Positions 1-10,243 are shown, counted from the first letter of the stretch. The stretch is DNA of 64,000 nucleotides from Flagellimonas myxillae (GCF_023502235.1 NZ_JAMFLY010000001.1:310001-374000); one strand, 5' to 3'. A program made the numbers and translations. Notes: a model not told the origin generated them from the sequence alone.

Positions 1-1446
1 CTTCAATTGGATGCCCAAGGCGGTAAGTTCGTCCCTGATTTTATCGGAAGTGGCAAAGTCCTTATTGGCCCTTGCTTCATTCCTGAGGCCAATTAACAAC
101 TCCATTACTCCACTAAAGGTTTGGGATTTATCTTCGGAAGCTGCTTGGTTCTCAATGCCCAATATATCGTGAACAAAAACAGCCATCATGTTTTGCAGCT
201 GGTTTTTGTCGGTTTCCGTGATGGTTTCTTTTCCTTCCTTGATTAAGTTGATGTGCTTTACGGCATCAAACAAATGGGAAATAAGGATAGGGGTGTTGAA
301 ATCATCATTCATGGCGTCGTAGCACTTTTGCTGCCATGCTTTTATATCAAAATCCGAATTTGATGCAGTTTCCAATTTTGCCAGATTGTCAATGGCCTCC
401 ATTAACCGATTGTATCCTTTTTCGGAAGCCTGGAGTGCTTCATCACTCAAATCGAGAATGCTGGTATAATGGGCCTGCATCATAAAAAACCGGACAACTG
501 CCGCGGAGTAGGGCTTGCTCAAAATATCGTTCTCTCCACTCATAATTTCCGATGGGTAAATATTATTTCCCGTGGATTTGGACATTTTCTTCCCATTTAG
601 CGTAAGCATATTGGCATGTAGCCAATATTTTACCGGGGATTTCCCCGTGCTGGCTTCGGCCTGGGCTATCTCGCATTCGTGGTGGGGAAATTTCAGGTCC
701 ATTCCACCTCCGTGGATGTCGAAAGTATCGCCCAAATATTTGGTGCTCATTGCAGTACACTCCAAGTGCCATCCCGGAAAACCATCGCCCCAAGGGGAAG
801 GCCAGCGCATTATATGCTGCGGTTCGGCTTTTTTCCAAAGCGCAAAATCCTGGGGATTCCGTTTTTCGTCCTGGGCAGTGAGTTCCCGTGTATTGGCGAT
901 CATGTCCTCCAACTTTCTGCCACTCAACTTACCGTACTCATGTTTTTCATTGAATTTAACCACATCAAAATAAACCGAGCCATTGACTTCATAGGCTATG
1001 CCTTTGTCGATGATTTCCTTGATGATCTCTATTTGTTCAATGATGTGTCCCGTCGCAGTTGGTTCGATGCTGGGAGGCAAAAGGTTGAACTTTTGAAGTG
1101 TATTGTGAAAATCCACCGTATACCGCTGCACCACCTCCATAGGCTCAATCTGCTCTAGTTTGGCCTTCTTGGCAATTTTGTCCTCCCCATCATCCGCGTC
1201 ATTCTCCAAATGGCCAGCATCGGTAATGTTCCGTACATAGCGTACTTTATAGCCCAAATGCTTAAAGTACCGGAAAATCATATCAAAAGAGATGAACGTA
1301 CGACAGTTGCCCAAATGCACATTACTGTACACGGTCGGACCGCATACGTACATGCCTATATGCCCATCATTGATGGGTTGAAAAACCTCTTTTGTTCCTG
1401 AAAGTGAGTTATGTACCCGGAGTTGCTGGCTTTTGTAAAGTTGCAT
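1..1446 (-). CDS. cysS: cysteine--tRNA ligase (3' end cut by window edge)
   Basis: Class I aminoacyl-tRNA synthetase that charges tRNA-Cys in the cytoplasm. Reading leftward from the ATG at 1446, 482 codons are open to the window edge, ending in a stretch ([10 protein letters not shown]) that sits near the C-terminus of the family, so only a short tail is missing. The zinc/active-site segment CGPTVY with the HIGH-like HLGN lies at residues 35-47, and [10 protein letters not shown], the second class I signature, lies near residue 285. The gene starts 14 bp after the folE stop on the same strand, so the two are probably co-transcribed. Several open frames on the opposite strand are shadows. Identification is firm. 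Confidence 0.96.
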   Translation of the reverse strand, partial: MQLYKSQQLRVHNSLSGTKEVFQPINDGHIGMYVCGPTVYSNVHLGNCRTFISFDMIFRYFKHLGYKVRYVRNITDAGHLENDADDGEDKIAKKAKLEQIEPMEVVQRYTVDFHNTLQKFNLLPPSIEPTATGHIIEQIEIIKEIIDKGIAYEVNGSVYFDVVKFNEKHEYGKLSGRKLEDMIANTRELTAQDEKRNPQDFALWKKAEPQHIMRWPSPWGDGFPGWHLECTAMSTKYLGDTFDIHGGGMDLKFPHHECEIAQAEASTGKSPVKYWLHANMLTLNGKKMSKSTGNNIYPSEIMSGENDILSKPYSAAVVRFFMMQAHYTSILDLSDEALQASEKGYNRLMEAIDNLAKLETASNSDFDIKAWQQKCYDAMNDDFNTPILISHLFDAVKHINLIKEGKETITETDKNQLQNMMAVFVHDILGIENQAASEDKSQTFSGVMELLIGLRNEARANKDFATSDKIRDELTALGIQLK

Positions 1447-1460
1447 GGATTTGTTGAGGG

Positions 1461-2141
1461 TTAAAAGTCGGTATCTAGGTTGATGTAATCCAGAAATTCC
1501 CTTCTAACAGCTTCTTCCTTGAATTTTCCACCATATTCGGCCGTAACCGTGCTGCTCTCAATGTCACGGATTCCCCGTGAATTCACACATAGGTGCTTGG
1601 CATCGATAACACATGCAACGTCTTTCGTACCCAGTACTTGCTGAAGCTCCTTCACAATTTGGATGTTCATGCGTTCCTGGACTTGTGGACGTTTCGCAAA
1701 ATAGTCGACTATACGGTTCATTTTGGAAAGACCTACCACTGTTCCGTTGGAAATGTACGCGATATGGGCCCTCCCGATGATGGGTAGCAAGTGGTGCTCA
1801 CAGGTGGAATAGACCACAATGTTCTTTTCCACCAACATTTCGCCATACTTGTACTTGTTTTTAAAGGTGGAGGACTTCGGTTTTCTTTTGGGATGAAGGC
1901 CGCTAAAAATCTCCTTGACGAACATTTTCGCCACCCTTTTTGGGGTGCCGTTCAAGCTATCATCATCCAGGTCTAGACCCAAGGTCAGCATAATTTCCCG
2001 CACGCTTTTTTGGATGCGTTCAATCTTTTCTTCGTCGCTCAGTACAAAAGCATCTTCCCTGATAGGGGTCTCGGTTGAGGAACCAACATGGTCGTTGCCT
2101 CTTTCTTCATATTGCTCTTCCAAAGCCTGCTCTAGTTTCAT
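1461..2141 (-). CDS. folE: GTP cyclohydrolase I
   Basis: Converts GTP to 7,8-dihydroneopterin triphosphate, the first step of tetrahydrofolate (or pterin/queuosine precursor) synthesis. The 226-aa reading has the zinc ligands Cys114 and His117 in [13 protein letters not shown] and Cys185 in [10 protein letters not shown], plus the GTP-binding region around [18 protein letters not shown]. The frame is open further upstream to 2216, but those extra 25 residues are hydrophobic and unlike the family; the ATG at 2141 ([10 protein letters not shown]) gives the usual flavobacterial N-terminus. It is followed after 14 bp by cysS. Folate-related folP lies far away at 25 kb, so folate genes are dispersed here. 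Confidence 0.95.
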   Translation of the reverse strand: MKLEQALEEQYEERGNDHVGSSTETPIREDAFVLSDEEKIERIQKSVREIMLTLGLDLDDDSLNGTPKRVAKMFVKEIFSGLHPKRKPKSSTFKNKYKYGEMLVEKNIVVYSTCEHHLLPIIGRAHIAYISNGTVVGLSKMNRIVDYFAKRPQVQERMNIQIVKELQQVLGTKDVACVIDAKHLCVNSRGIRDIESSTVTAEYGGKFKEEAVRREFLDYINLDTDF

Positions 2142-2276
2142 TTGCTTTTTCTTCAAGACAGCAAAGATATACATTAATGCCCTATTTAACATCTGGTAGC
2201 CGCGGTTTGACAACATAAATTATTGTTAAGGGAAAAGCCATTTTATTTTTAATGTGCCCTAAATCTGTTGCACATC

Positions 2277-4082
2277 ATGCTGAAATCGGCAATGAAACTA
2301 ATCGGGATTGCGATTTTTGGTCAAATGACCTATGGCCAGGTCATTCCAGACTGTGGCAGTGCCGTGCCAATTTGTAGCAATACACCCATAAATGGTGGAA
2401 CCAACGGTTTTGGAATCGACGATTTCAACGGGGCTTCGTCAAGTGGATGCCTAGAGCGGACTCCAAGTGGCAATATTGAGTCCAATTCGGCTTGGTATCG
2501 ATTTAGAACCTCCGCTGCGGGACAGCTAGGCTTCAATATTGGACATGCCAACACGGAAGACTGGGATTTTGCATTGTACCAAGCCACCGATTGCAGCAAT
2601 TTGGGCGACCCTATCCGATGTAATTTCTTCGACAACAGCGACGGTGTAGGATTTATAGGGGTAGGAGAGGACCCATCAGGGGTTTCGGACTCTGTCCATT
2701 ATGAAGACTGGCTTCAAGTGGCCCCAAATGAGGATTACATCTTGGTCATCAATAATTTTAGCAACTCAAATTCCGGCTTTTCCATCCAATTTACTGGGGA
2801 TATTTGGACAACCAACCCTACGGATGCCCTGGATTGTTCCATTATAAACAATCTTTTGGGACCTCCTGTAGCTGCTTGCGAGGGGGATACCATCACCTTG
2901 GATGCCACCACACCCGGAGCTCTTAGTTATGATTGGTTTAGCAATACTGGAAGTGGTTTTACCCCAATATCTGGAGCAACGCTGCCCACCCTGAATGTTA
3001 CTGTTTCGGCCCAATATCGCGTGGTTGTGGGAACTCCATCGGGATCAATTATCAGCGATGTGCAAGCCGTTTTTAGCCCTATTCCGATTACCAATGCAGT
3101 CAGTGATGAGGTTTTTTGCCATACTTCGAATATGGTCTATGACCTTAACGGTAAGGATGCCGAAGCTTTGGGAGTCCAAGACCCCGCAGAGTTTTTGGTT
3201 AGCTATCATACGTCACAGGCAGAGGCCTTGTCAGGATCAAATCCGTTGGATAAAATGTACAACAAAGCGCAAGGGCTTGAAAGTGTATTTGTAAGACTCG
3301 CTTCAAGGATGAACCCCGATTGCTTTGATGCTTCCGTAAGTTTTGAATTGAATGCCTTGGAAACCCCAGAACCTAGCTTTTCTACAGAGGCTACACTCTG
3401 TGGGGATTCTGCAAATGTGGTTATTGGGGAAACCATGCCCAACCCTGGCTATATGTATCAATGGAGTTCTGGGGAGACGACTCCCAGTATTACAGTTTCG
3501 CAAGCTGGTGACTACACTGTGACCGTGACCAATTCGGCATCAGGGATAAATTGTGCTATAGACAGAACGGTCAGTGTGTTTGTTTCCAATGCTCCGCAAA
3601 TTTCTGTGGACATTGAATTCGAGGATTTGAAACCCAACAATACGGTTAACGTGGAAGATTTGGTGGAAGGGGATTACGAATATCGTTTAGATGATGGCCC
3701 ATATCAGTCCAACAACGTTTTTAACGAAGTTTCACCCGGGGCCCACACAATTACAGCCCGGGACATTTACGGTTGTGCCGAAGTGGTGGAAAATTTCGTT
3801 GTGGTTGGGTTTTTGCCCATTTTTTCACCAAATGGGGACGTGCTGAACGAAACTTGGCAAATTGAAGGGCTTTCGGTGTTGGATTCCCCTGTGGTGACCA
3901 TATTTGATCGCTATGGAAAGCTCATTTGGGAGATGACCGAATTTAGTCCGGGGTGGGACGGAAGTTTTCAGGGAAAACCGCTTCCATCTACCGATTATTG
4001 GTTTAAATTGTCTTATTTGGATAGCGTAGGCAATAGAATTTATGCCAAGCATTTGCAGAGCCATTTTTCTCTTCGCCGATGA
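2277..4082 (+). CDS. secreted protein with T9SS type B (gliding motility-associated) C-terminal domain
   Basis: A large secreted protein of 601 aa. An N-terminal signal peptide (MLKSAMKLIGIAIFGQ, cleavage near TYGQ) is followed by a Cys-containing beta-sandwich-like region (CGSAVPICS, WYRFRT, DFALYQ), a PKD/Ig-like middle part, and a final ~85-residue domain with FSPNGDVLNETWQIEG, IFDRYGKLIWE and GWDGSFQGKPLPSTDYW. That end matches the gliding-motility-associated C-terminal domain, which directs export by the type IX secretion system and surface attachment or release. The frame also opens at a TTG (2268), but the ATG at 2277 is preferred. The neighbour at 4197 is a paralogue with the same architecture. 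The cargo function is unknown. Confidence 0.88.
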   Translation: MLKSAMKLIGIAIFGQMTYGQVIPDCGSAVPICSNTPINGGTNGFGIDDFNGASSSGCLERTPSGNIESNSAWYRFRTSAAGQLGFNIGHANTEDWDFALYQATDCSNLGDPIRCNFFDNSDGVGFIGVGEDPSGVSDSVHYEDWLQVAPNEDYILVINNFSNSNSGFSIQFTGDIWTTNPTDALDCSIINNLLGPPVAACEGDTITLDATTPGALSYDWFSNTGSGFTPISGATLPTLNVTVSAQYRVVVGTPSGSIISDVQAVFSPIPITNAVSDEVFCHTSNMVYDLNGKDAEALGVQDPAEFLVSYHTSQAEALSGSNPLDKMYNKAQGLESVFVRLASRMNPDCFDASVSFELNALETPEPSFSTEATLCGDSANVVIGETMPNPGYMYQWSSGETTPSITVSQAGDYTVTVTNSASGINCAIDRTVSVFVSNAPQISVDIEFEDLKPNNTVNVEDLVEGDYEYRLDDGPYQSNNVFNEVSPGAHTITARDIYGCAEVVENFVVVGFLPIFSPNGDVLNETWQIEGLSVLDSPVVTIFDRYGKLIWEMTEFSPGWDGSFQGKPLPSTDYWFKLSYLDSVGNRIYAKHLQSHFSLRR

Positions 4083-4094
4083 TTTAGATTGCAT

Positions 4095-4106
4095 TTTATC
4101 GATAAA
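4095..4106. promoter_or_regulatory. palindrome TTTATCGATAAA, candidate operator
   Basis: Perfect 12-bp palindrome 91 bp upstream of the second T9SS cargo gene. The identical palindrome occurs at 12892-12903 in front of an LruC lipoprotein gene, and near-copies occur at 15155-15187 and 15244-15255 in front of another. The role as a binding site is inferred from recurrence only. Confidence 0.4.
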
Positions 4107-4196
4107 GTGCGGTATTTTTCCGTTGAAGCATACTAAAACTTCATTTTTTGCAGTTATAGAGGTTATTATAGAATAACCCTATAGCCCCAAAATTCT

Positions 4197-5654
4197 ATGA
4201 GAGCCCTATTTTGCGCTATTTGTTGCTTTCTGTTAGGCTTCAACATTGCAACCTCCCAAAATCCTCCAAATTCTCCGGATTGTAGAACAGCAATTCCCGT
4301 TTGTGCAGATATTGATGTTGATGCCCGAACTGATGGGAGTGGTGATATTGACGATTTTGACCCCATGGTCATCACCCAGTCGGGTTGTTTAGAAAAAGGG
4401 AGTGTGGCTTCAGCCAATATAGAGAACAACACTTCATGGTTTGTTTTTAGAGCGGGGACTGATGGGCAAATAGGATTTGATATTGAGTCTTTTCCGGTTT
4501 CCGGTACCGTTGTTACCTCGGAGTTGGATTTTGCATTATATGGACCTTTTGACCAGACATCGGGGCAAAATTTTTGCACCTTGGTGGGTAATGGTTCTGC
4601 TCAGCCCATCCGATGTAATTATGAGGTCAATGATACGCATCATACCGGGATTGGCGTGAATCCAGTTGACGGAAGGGTGGGAGCGCCCTTTGTTGTAGGA
4701 AGCCAGAATACCTATGATGAATACATCGATGTAATAGCTGGGGAGATTTACTATCTGTTTATCAACAACTATAACACCAATTTTAATGGGGATCCAGAAC
4801 CTTATCAAATAAGATTTACTGGGAGTTCGGTGGATGCCGATCAGAATACCGCTTTGGACTGTACGCTAAGGGATGAATTTTTGGGCTTGGACATTATTGC
4901 CTGTGAAGGCGACCCAGACATTGTATTAAGCGCATTGAATTCACCAGCAGGGCCAAATATTACGAATATTACATGGGAGTTGGATGCCGATGATGATGGT
5001 ACCTACGAAACTACCTTGGCCTCTGGGGCTGGCCAAACGGAATTAACGGTTTCCAGTCCAAATTCTGGAAGGTACCGAGTGACTATAGAAACTACATTTG
5101 CCACGATTATAACGGATGATATCCTAATTACCTTCTTTGCTACTCCCACTGCCACAGATTTTGATATTGTGGTCTTGGACGACTTGGTCAATAGTAATCA
5201 AACAGACCCCTACAATGTGGAGTTTATTCCATTATTGGACGGAAGTTATGAATATTCCCTAAACGGAGGTGAATATCAGGACGATCCCGTGTTTTCGGAT
5301 GTACCCCCTGGTATGAACACCATGATTGTCAATGACAAGAACGGTTGTGGTACTTCAGAACCCATTCAGTTTTTAGTGGTGGGCTATCCTAAATTCTTCA
5401 CCCCGAATGGGGATGGAATCCACGACAATTGGAATGTTGAAGGGATAGAGACGCTTACAAATCCGGCAGTATATATTTTTGACCGTTTTGGCAAGCTATT
5501 AAAAGAGCTGAACACGATTGGTGGATGGGACGGTACTTTTAACGGCAGGGATATGCCCTCTTCAGATTATTGGTTTCGGTTGGATTATGATCGGGATGAC
5601 CAGGGCGTAGTGGTGGCGCGGCAGGTCAGGAGACATTTCTCCTTGGTCAGATAA
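4197..5654 (+). CDS. secreted protein with T9SS type B (gliding motility-associated) C-terminal domain
   Basis: A 485-aa paralogue of the preceding gene. It has a signal peptide (MRALFCAICCFLLGFNIATS, mature start near QNPP), the same N-terminal pattern (SPDCRTAIPVCADI, SWFVFRAG, LDFALYGPF, QPIRCNY), an Ig-like middle and the C-terminal type IX sorting domain with FFTPNGDGIHDNWNVEG, YIFDRFGKLLKE and GGWDGTFNGRDMPSSDYW. The FTPNGDG motif is closer to consensus than in the upstream copy. Export across the outer membrane by T9SS is expected from the family; the function of the passenger is not known. An imperfect hairpin follows directly, and a TTTATCGATAAA palindrome sits about 90 bp upstream. 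Confidence 0.9.
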   Translation: MRALFCAICCFLLGFNIATSQNPPNSPDCRTAIPVCADIDVDARTDGSGDIDDFDPMVITQSGCLEKGSVASANIENNTSWFVFRAGTDGQIGFDIESFPVSGTVVTSELDFALYGPFDQTSGQNFCTLVGNGSAQPIRCNYEVNDTHHTGIGVNPVDGRVGAPFVVGSQNTYDEYIDVIAGEIYYLFINNYNTNFNGDPEPYQIRFTGSSVDADQNTALDCTLRDEFLGLDIIACEGDPDIVLSALNSPAGPNITNITWELDADDDGTYETTLASGAGQTELTVSSPNSGRYRVTIETTFATIITDDILITFFATPTATDFDIVVLDDLVNSNQTDPYNVEFIPLLDGSYEYSLNGGEYQDDPVFSDVPPGMNTMIVNDKNGCGTSEPIQFLVVGYPKFFTPNGDGIHDNWNVEGIETLTNPAVYIFDRFGKLLKELNTIGGWDGTFNGRDMPSSDYWFRLDYDRDDQGVVVARQVRRHFSLVR

Positions 5655-5661
5655 ATGAAAA

Positions 5662-5690
5662 AGGCCGGATTTCTCCAGCCTCTTTTACCT
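5662..5690. terminator. bidirectional rho-independent terminator
   Basis: An 8-bp stem with one C-A mismatch (AGGCCGGA / TCTCCAGCCT region) with T-rich runs on both sides. It lies between the convergent ends of the T9SS cargo gene and the FadL-like barrel gene and can serve both. Confidence 0.65.
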
Positions 5691-5703
5691 TTTTTTATTG
5701 TTG

Positions 5704-7203
5704 TTAGAACTTTAGGGTGTATCCCAAAGTAACATGGGTATTGATACGGTTTACCAAGGCTGTGCTGTTTATTCCGGAATCGAACAGGAACTCGTTTACA
5801 TCTTGTTCGGTACGGTTAAAGGCCAAATCCAGTCTACTTCCTCCAAAATTATAGCCAATACCTCCTGAATAGCCGGTTAAATCGCCAACCATGTCCCCAT
5901 TTTCATATGGACTTTCCTCCAAGCGATACCCCGCCCGAAGGCTGATTTGCTCAATACGATATTCACCGCCCACCCTATAGGAATTAACCACTCCCAGTTC
6001 ACTGGCAATAAAATCATTCTCAGTGGCAAAACTGGGGTCGGTTGTGGGCCTCAGCTCTGCTTGGGACATATCTTGGTAGCCATAATCAAAGCTCAATAAT
6101 CCATCTTTTCCAAATATCACGGCTACACTTCCAGTAAGTTTGGAAGGGGTCTTAATCCGATATTCCTCAAAGAAATTAACCACATTAAAGTTGATAAATC
6201 CAATGTCGGACACCGCTATATTGGAATTAATGCGTTGTGCGATATCATCTGTAAGTTCGTACCAAGTAGGTGACTGATAACTTCCTCCTACCCTGATATT
6301 CTCATTCAACTTGGCGATACCTCCAACACTAAAGGAAAAGCCATAACCCTCGGTATGAAGGAAATTGTCAAAAGTGGTGAAAGATACTGTGGAATCCTGA
6401 TCGTATCCGTCCTCTTCCAAAAGGGTGAGTCGGTCGTAGATTATGGTATGGAAGTTCAGGGCCGCACCCAAATAGAGATTCTTTTGGTACTGTCCGGCGA
6501 AGTTTAAGGTAAACTTGCTATTGTAGCCTGTGGTGCTTTGCAAATATTCTTGATTGACATTGCTGTAATTGGCATTCGAAAAATATGTAGTATTGGCATC
6601 ATCGTCTTCCGTGGGTTCTATAAGACCCGCTTGAAAACCAAGAAATGCCTGTTGCGCGCCATAGCCCAAATTGGAACCAATATCCAAATAGGCATCCTCG
6701 ATAAGCTCTCCGTCCTGCACCCGCAATGGCCCGAGAGATTGTCCATCAGCAAAGTTTAGAAAATAGTTATCGATACCTTGGGAGGTATTTCCAGCTGCAA
6801 AAAACTCATTGTCAAAATTTTGAACCATATCGTAATTGAAGGCAAGGGCAATTTTTTGCCAGGGGCTATCCGATGATTTAAAGACGAATACCCCGCCCAC
6901 TTGGTTCAAATCCACGGAATTTAGCTCTGTGTTCCGAACATTACTTCCAAAGAATGCGTCGTTGTTGCGATTGTAATTGGATCCCGAAATGGAAAACAGA
7001 CTGTAGTTGAATACGGCCGACCCTGCCGGGTTTACATTTATGGAGGACATATCTCCGCCCAAGGCCCCAAATGCTCCGCCCATGGCTTGAAATCTTGCTG
7101 TTCCAAGTGTATTATCCGTACTATAGCGAACAACATCATTGATGTTTTGGGCGCTCACAAAAGCGCATGCCAATACCATTATGAAAGTTGAAATTCTTTT
7201 CAT
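5704..7203 (-). CDS. outer membrane transport protein, OmpP1/FadL/TodX family
   Basis: A 499-aa outer-membrane beta-barrel. The signal peptide MKRISTFIMVLACAFVSA precedes QNINDVVRYS, followed by the family N-terminal plug features (ARFQAMGGAFGALGGD, SSINVNPAG) and many alternating amphipathic strands ending in the aromatic terminus VTLGYTLKF. FadL-type proteins admit hydrophobic compounds such as long-chain fatty acids or aromatics; the substrate cannot be read here. Flavobacterial members are often loosely named hemin receptors. The gene starts 38 bp after the stop of a Trp/Gly-rich lipoprotein gene on the same strand, so the two probably form an operon. Confidence 0.85.
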   Translation of the reverse strand: MKRISTFIMVLACAFVSAQNINDVVRYSTDNTLGTARFQAMGGAFGALGGDMSSINVNPAGSAVFNYSLFSISGSNYNRNNDAFFGSNVRNTELNSVDLNQVGGVFVFKSSDSPWQKIALAFNYDMVQNFDNEFFAAGNTSQGIDNYFLNFADGQSLGPLRVQDGELIEDAYLDIGSNLGYGAQQAFLGFQAGLIEPTEDDDANTTYFSNANYSNVNQEYLQSTTGYNSKFTLNFAGQYQKNLYLGAALNFHTIIYDRLTLLEEDGYDQDSTVSFTTFDNFLHTEGYGFSFSVGGIAKLNENIRVGGSYQSPTWYELTDDIAQRINSNIAVSDIGFINFNVVNFFEEYRIKTPSKLTGSVAVIFGKDGLLSFDYGYQDMSQAELRPTTDPSFATENDFIASELGVVNSYRVGGEYRIEQISLRAGYRLEESPYENGDMVGDLTGYSGGIGYNFGGSRLDLAFNRTEQDVNEFLFDSGINSTALVNRINTHVTLGYTLKF

Positions 7204-7241
7204 TTCCTTGATTTAGTTTTTACAATAAAAATTTATTGGAT

Positions 7242-8615
7242 TTAATGCCTGCCACTGCTTCTACCTGCGGAAGACCTGGATGCTCCAGAAGATCTGCTGG
7301 ACCCTGAACTTCTATAGCTTCCCGAACTCCTTGAGCTGCCTCCTGAGCTTCTGTAGCTTCCAGAGCTCCTAGAGGAACTACCCGAACTTCTGTAGCTTCC
7401 GCTACTACGAGAGCTTCTGCTCGGAGCACTGCTTCGGTAAGTCCCGGAACTACGTCTAGCACTGGACGATCTGCTGTAATTGCCAGTTCTTGGAATGGCC
7501 CTTCCGGACGATTGATAGTTTCTTGTGCTTCGGCCTTGCGTTCTATATCCTGAGGAACTTCTGTTCTGGGCACCACTTCTATACGTACCACTTCTTGACG
7601 CTCCGCTTCGGTACACCCCACTGCTTCTGGTCGCAGGGTTGGTGCCATACGAACGATAGGTTCTGGAACTCCTGTAATTGGGTGTGGCGCGGGTACTTCT
7701 ACTTGTCCTAAAATTCCGATTCCTGGCGATTGCATCGGTTCCCACAGACCTTCTGGCCGTAGTACCACTTCTATAGCTTCTGGAACTTCTGCCCGTTGCA
7801 CTTCTGCTAACATTGGAACGCCCTGCGCTACTTCTATATCTTGATGCATAACCGCTTCGTCTGGCTGTTACATTGGACCTGCCCCGGATTGTTGTTCCAG
7901 GAATAACCGAGTTGGAATATCCTCTTCTACTCCTATTATAGGCATAACCATAACCACGGTTAAAACCTCTGTTGTAATAATGTCCGCCATAGCCATAATA
8001 ACCGCCCCAGCCCCAACGATTCAATCTCCAAGGGTTGTTCCAGCCCCAGCCCCAGGCGTAGCCGCCCCAGCCCCATCTGTTCCATCTCCAGGGATTATTC
8101 CATCCCCAACCCCAACCGGGACCCCAGCCCCAATTGTTCCATAGCCAAGGATCGTTCCATCCCCATCCTAAGCCCCAACCAAGACCACCCCAGGCCCAGC
8201 TGTTATCATAGACGTTGATGGATACGCTGGTCGGGTTATCTCCCCAACCGGGATTGCCATTGTATGTATTGTTGTTCGCGAAGTAATTGGTTTGCTCCCC
8301 TAGTGGAATGCTATCATTTGCTACATTGCTGCTATAGCTATCTATGTCCGTGAAAATTTCCTGATCTAAAATCTCTCCGTATTCTTGCGCCTTTTGCCCA
8401 AAATACTCTCCATAAATGTCACTTTCCTGTTGCGCCAACCTAACGCCTTCCGCATTTTGTTTCTCCACGTTAACCGCTCTGTTATTGTTCGAGTAAATGC
8501 CGTCTTCCTCGTAATAGGAAGACTGTTGGTACGAACCACAGGAGGCCAAAAGAAGAACGGCCAAAACCGATGTGGCAAGGATTTGAATTTTAGGTCGGGG
8601 TAAAGACTTTTTCAT
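7242..8615 (-). CDS. Trp/Gly/Arg/Ser-rich low-complexity lipoprotein
   Basis: A 457-aa protein not assignable to a characterised family. It begins MKKSLPRPKIQILATS and has a lipobox ending at Cys26 (LLASCGS), so it is probably lipid-anchored in the envelope. Roughly residues 120-220 are built from repeats of WGWNNPWRWNRWGWGG, followed by a Tyr/Gly segment and then about 230 residues of Arg/Ser-rich repeats (SGSYRSSG, SRSSGSYRSS) to the end. The frame is open 8 codons upstream to 8639, but the ATG at 8615 gives the cleaner lipoprotein signal. The highly basic tail suggests binding to a polyanion such as LPS or capsule, which is inference. The FadL-like barrel gene follows after 38 bp. Confidence 0.8.
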   Translation of the reverse strand: MKKSLPRPKIQILATSVLAVLLLASCGSYQQSSYYEEDGIYSNNNRAVNVEKQNAEGVRLAQQESDIYGEYFGQKAQEYGEILDQEIFTDIDSYSSNVANDSIPLGEQTNYFANNNTYNGNPGWGDNPTSVSINVYDNSWAWGGLGWGLGWGWNDPWLWNNWGWGPGWGWGWNNPWRWNRWGWGGYAWGWGWNNPWRLNRWGWGGYYGYGGHYYNRGFNRGYGYAYNRSRRGYSNSVIPGTTIRGRSNVTARRSGYASRYRSSAGRSNVSRSATGRSSRSYRSGTTARRSVGTDAIARNRNFRTSRSTRATPNYRSSRTYRSYGTNPATRSSGVYRSGASRSGTYRSGAQNRSSSGYRTQGRSTRNYQSSGRAIPRTGNYSRSSSARRSSGTYRSSAPSRSSRSSGSYRSSGSSSRSSGSYRSSGGSSRSSGSYRSSGSSRSSGASRSSAGRSSGRH

Positions 8616-8642
8616 CGTACAATTTTTATTGTTGAACATACT

Positions 8643-8673
8643 AAAAATAGTTAGTTTTACCGAACTATTTTTG
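8643..8673. promoter_or_regulatory. divergent promoter region with inverted repeat
   Basis: Ten-base arms AAAAATAGTT (8643-8652) and AACTATTTTT (8663-8672) lie between the lipoprotein gene and proS. The right arm includes TATTTTTG (8666-8673), matching the Bacteroidota -7 element TAnnTTTG for proS. The inverted repeat may simply be two opposed promoter elements. Confidence 0.35.
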
Positions 8674-8710
8674 AAGATTAAGTCACAAGTTTTGTGCCAA
8701 ACTACTGTAG

Positions 8711-10186
8711 ATGGGTAAAAAATTAACGAGTCGAAGCGAGGATTATTCCAAATGGTATAATGAACTTGTTGTAAAGGCCGATTTGGCCGAGAATTCCGGA
8801 GTAAGAGGTTGTATGGTAATCAAACCCTATGGATTTGCCATTTGGGAAAAAATGCAGGCCCAACTGGATAAGATGTTCAAGGAAACCGGACACGAAAATG
8901 CTTATTTTCCACTATTTATCCCAAAATCGTACTTAAGCAAGGAAGCCAGTCACGTTGAAGGTTTTGCCAAGGAATGTGCAGTGGTTACCCATTATAGATT
9001 AAAGAATGCGGAGGACGGTAGTGGAATTGTGGTTGATGAAAATGCAAGATTGGAAGAAGAGCTTATCGTACGACCAACCTCTGAGACCATTATATGGGAT
9101 ACATACAGAAAGTGGATACAATCGTATCGCGACCTGCCCATTTTGGTAAACCAATGGGCCAATGTAGTTCGATGGGAAATGCGAACACGTCTGTTTCTCC
9201 GTACAGCTGAGTTTTTATGGCAAGAGGGCCATACCGCCCATGCTACAGAACAGGAAGCCTTGGAAGAAGCGGAACAGATGATGCATGTATATGCGGATTT
9301 TGTGGAAAACTATATGGGCGTGCCCGTAATCAAGGGAACCAAATCAGAAAGCGAACGTTTTGCCGGTGCTGTGGAAACATATTGCATTGAAGCCTTGATG
9401 CAGGACGGGAAGGCGCTTCAGGCAGGGACATCCCATTTTTTGGGACAGAACTTTGCCAAGGCATTCGACGTAAAGTTTGCGAATAAGGAAGGGAAGCAAG
9501 AATATGTTTGGGCCACTTCTTGGGGGGTATCCACAAGATTAATGGGGGCCTTGGTCATGACGCATAGCGATGACAATGGGCTGGTACTGCCTCCTAACTT
9601 GGCACCTATCCAAGTGGTTATTGTACCTATATATAAAGGATTGGATCAATTGGATGCTATTTCCGAAAAGGTGGAGCCATTAGTGAAGGAACTTAGGGCC
9701 AAAGGAATTTCCGTTAAATATGATAAACGGGATACCCACAAACCAGGTTTCAAGTTTAATGAATATGAACTAAAAGGAGTACCAGTTCGTATTGCTGTCG
9801 GACAGCGCGATCTGGAAAACGGAACCTACGAAGTAGCCAGAAGGGACACCCTGCAAAAGGAATCGGTCAAGGCCGAGGATATCCTTGAAAAGGTAGCATC
9901 CCTTATGACGGAAATCCAGGAGAACATCTTTAAGAAGGCCCTTGATTTTAGGGAGGAACGCATCACGGCAGTGGATACTTACGAGGATTTCAAAAAAGTA
10001 ATCGAGGAAAAGGGAGGTTTTGTTTCTGCCCACTGGGATGGGACCACGGAAACCGAAGACAAAATTAAAGAGGAGACCAAAGCGACCATACGTTGCATCC
10101 CATTGAATGCCGAAACGGAAGCGGGGAGCTGTATGATATCAGGAAAACCATCGACCCAAAGAGTATTATTTGCCAAGGCCTATTAG
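8711..10186 (+). CDS. proS: proline--tRNA ligase
   Basis: A class II aminoacyl-tRNA synthetase of 491 aa that charges tRNA-Pro. The length and layout match the short, archaeal/eukaryotic-like ProS form without the editing insertion found in E. coli. Visible motifs are the Pro-binding/motif 2 region [12 protein letters not shown] with [16 protein letters not shown], motif 3 [20 protein letters not shown], and the C-terminal anticodon-binding domain ([12 protein letters not shown] onward) with the terminal segment [18 protein letters not shown]. It is monocistronic or read into the downstream tRNA region; no clear terminator follows. Confidence 0.96.
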   Translation: MGKKLTSRSEDYSKWYNELVVKADLAENSGVRGCMVIKPYGFAIWEKMQAQLDKMFKETGHENAYFPLFIPKSYLSKEASHVEGFAKECAVVTHYRLKNAEDGSGIVVDENARLEEELIVRPTSETIIWDTYRKWIQSYRDLPILVNQWANVVRWEMRTRLFLRTAEFLWQEGHTAHATEQEALEEAEQMMHVYADFVENYMGVPVIKGTKSESERFAGAVETYCIEALMQDGKALQAGTSHFLGQNFAKAFDVKFANKEGKQEYVWATSWGVSTRLMGALVMTHSDDNGLVLPPNLAPIQVVIVPIYKGLDQLDAISEKVEPLVKELRAKGISVKYDKRDTHKPGFKFNEYELKGVPVRIAVGQRDLENGTYEVARRDTLQKESVKAEDILEKVASLMTEIQENIFKKALDFREERITAVDTYEDFKKVIEEKGGFVSAHWDGTTETEDKIKEETKATIRCIPLNAETEAGSCMISGKPSTQRVLFAKAY

Positions 10187-10213
10187 GGGGAGCAAAAAAT
10201 TAAAAAATTACTG

Positions 10214-10243
10214 TTGCAAGACTTAAAAATAGTTGTATTTTTG
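10214..10243 (+). promoter_or_regulatory. promoter for tRNA-Glu (TTG-N19-TATTTTTG)
   Basis: TTG at 10214-10216, a 19-base spacer and TATTTTTG at 10236-10243 match the Bacteroidota primary sigma consensus (-33 TTG, -7 TAnnTTTG). It lies about 60 bp before the first tRNA-Glu gene. Confidence 0.6.

Noticed and set aside
563-1401. Several frames of 60-160 codons over 0.5-1.4 kb
   Set aside because: They are antisense or off-frame shadows of cysS, whose motifs read through intact.
7220-7849. 209-codon frame rich in Glu/Ala/Val on the leftward strand
   Set aside because: It is a frame-shifted reading of the Arg/Ser-rich repeats of the lipoprotein gene at 7242-8615; repetitive codons keep stops away.
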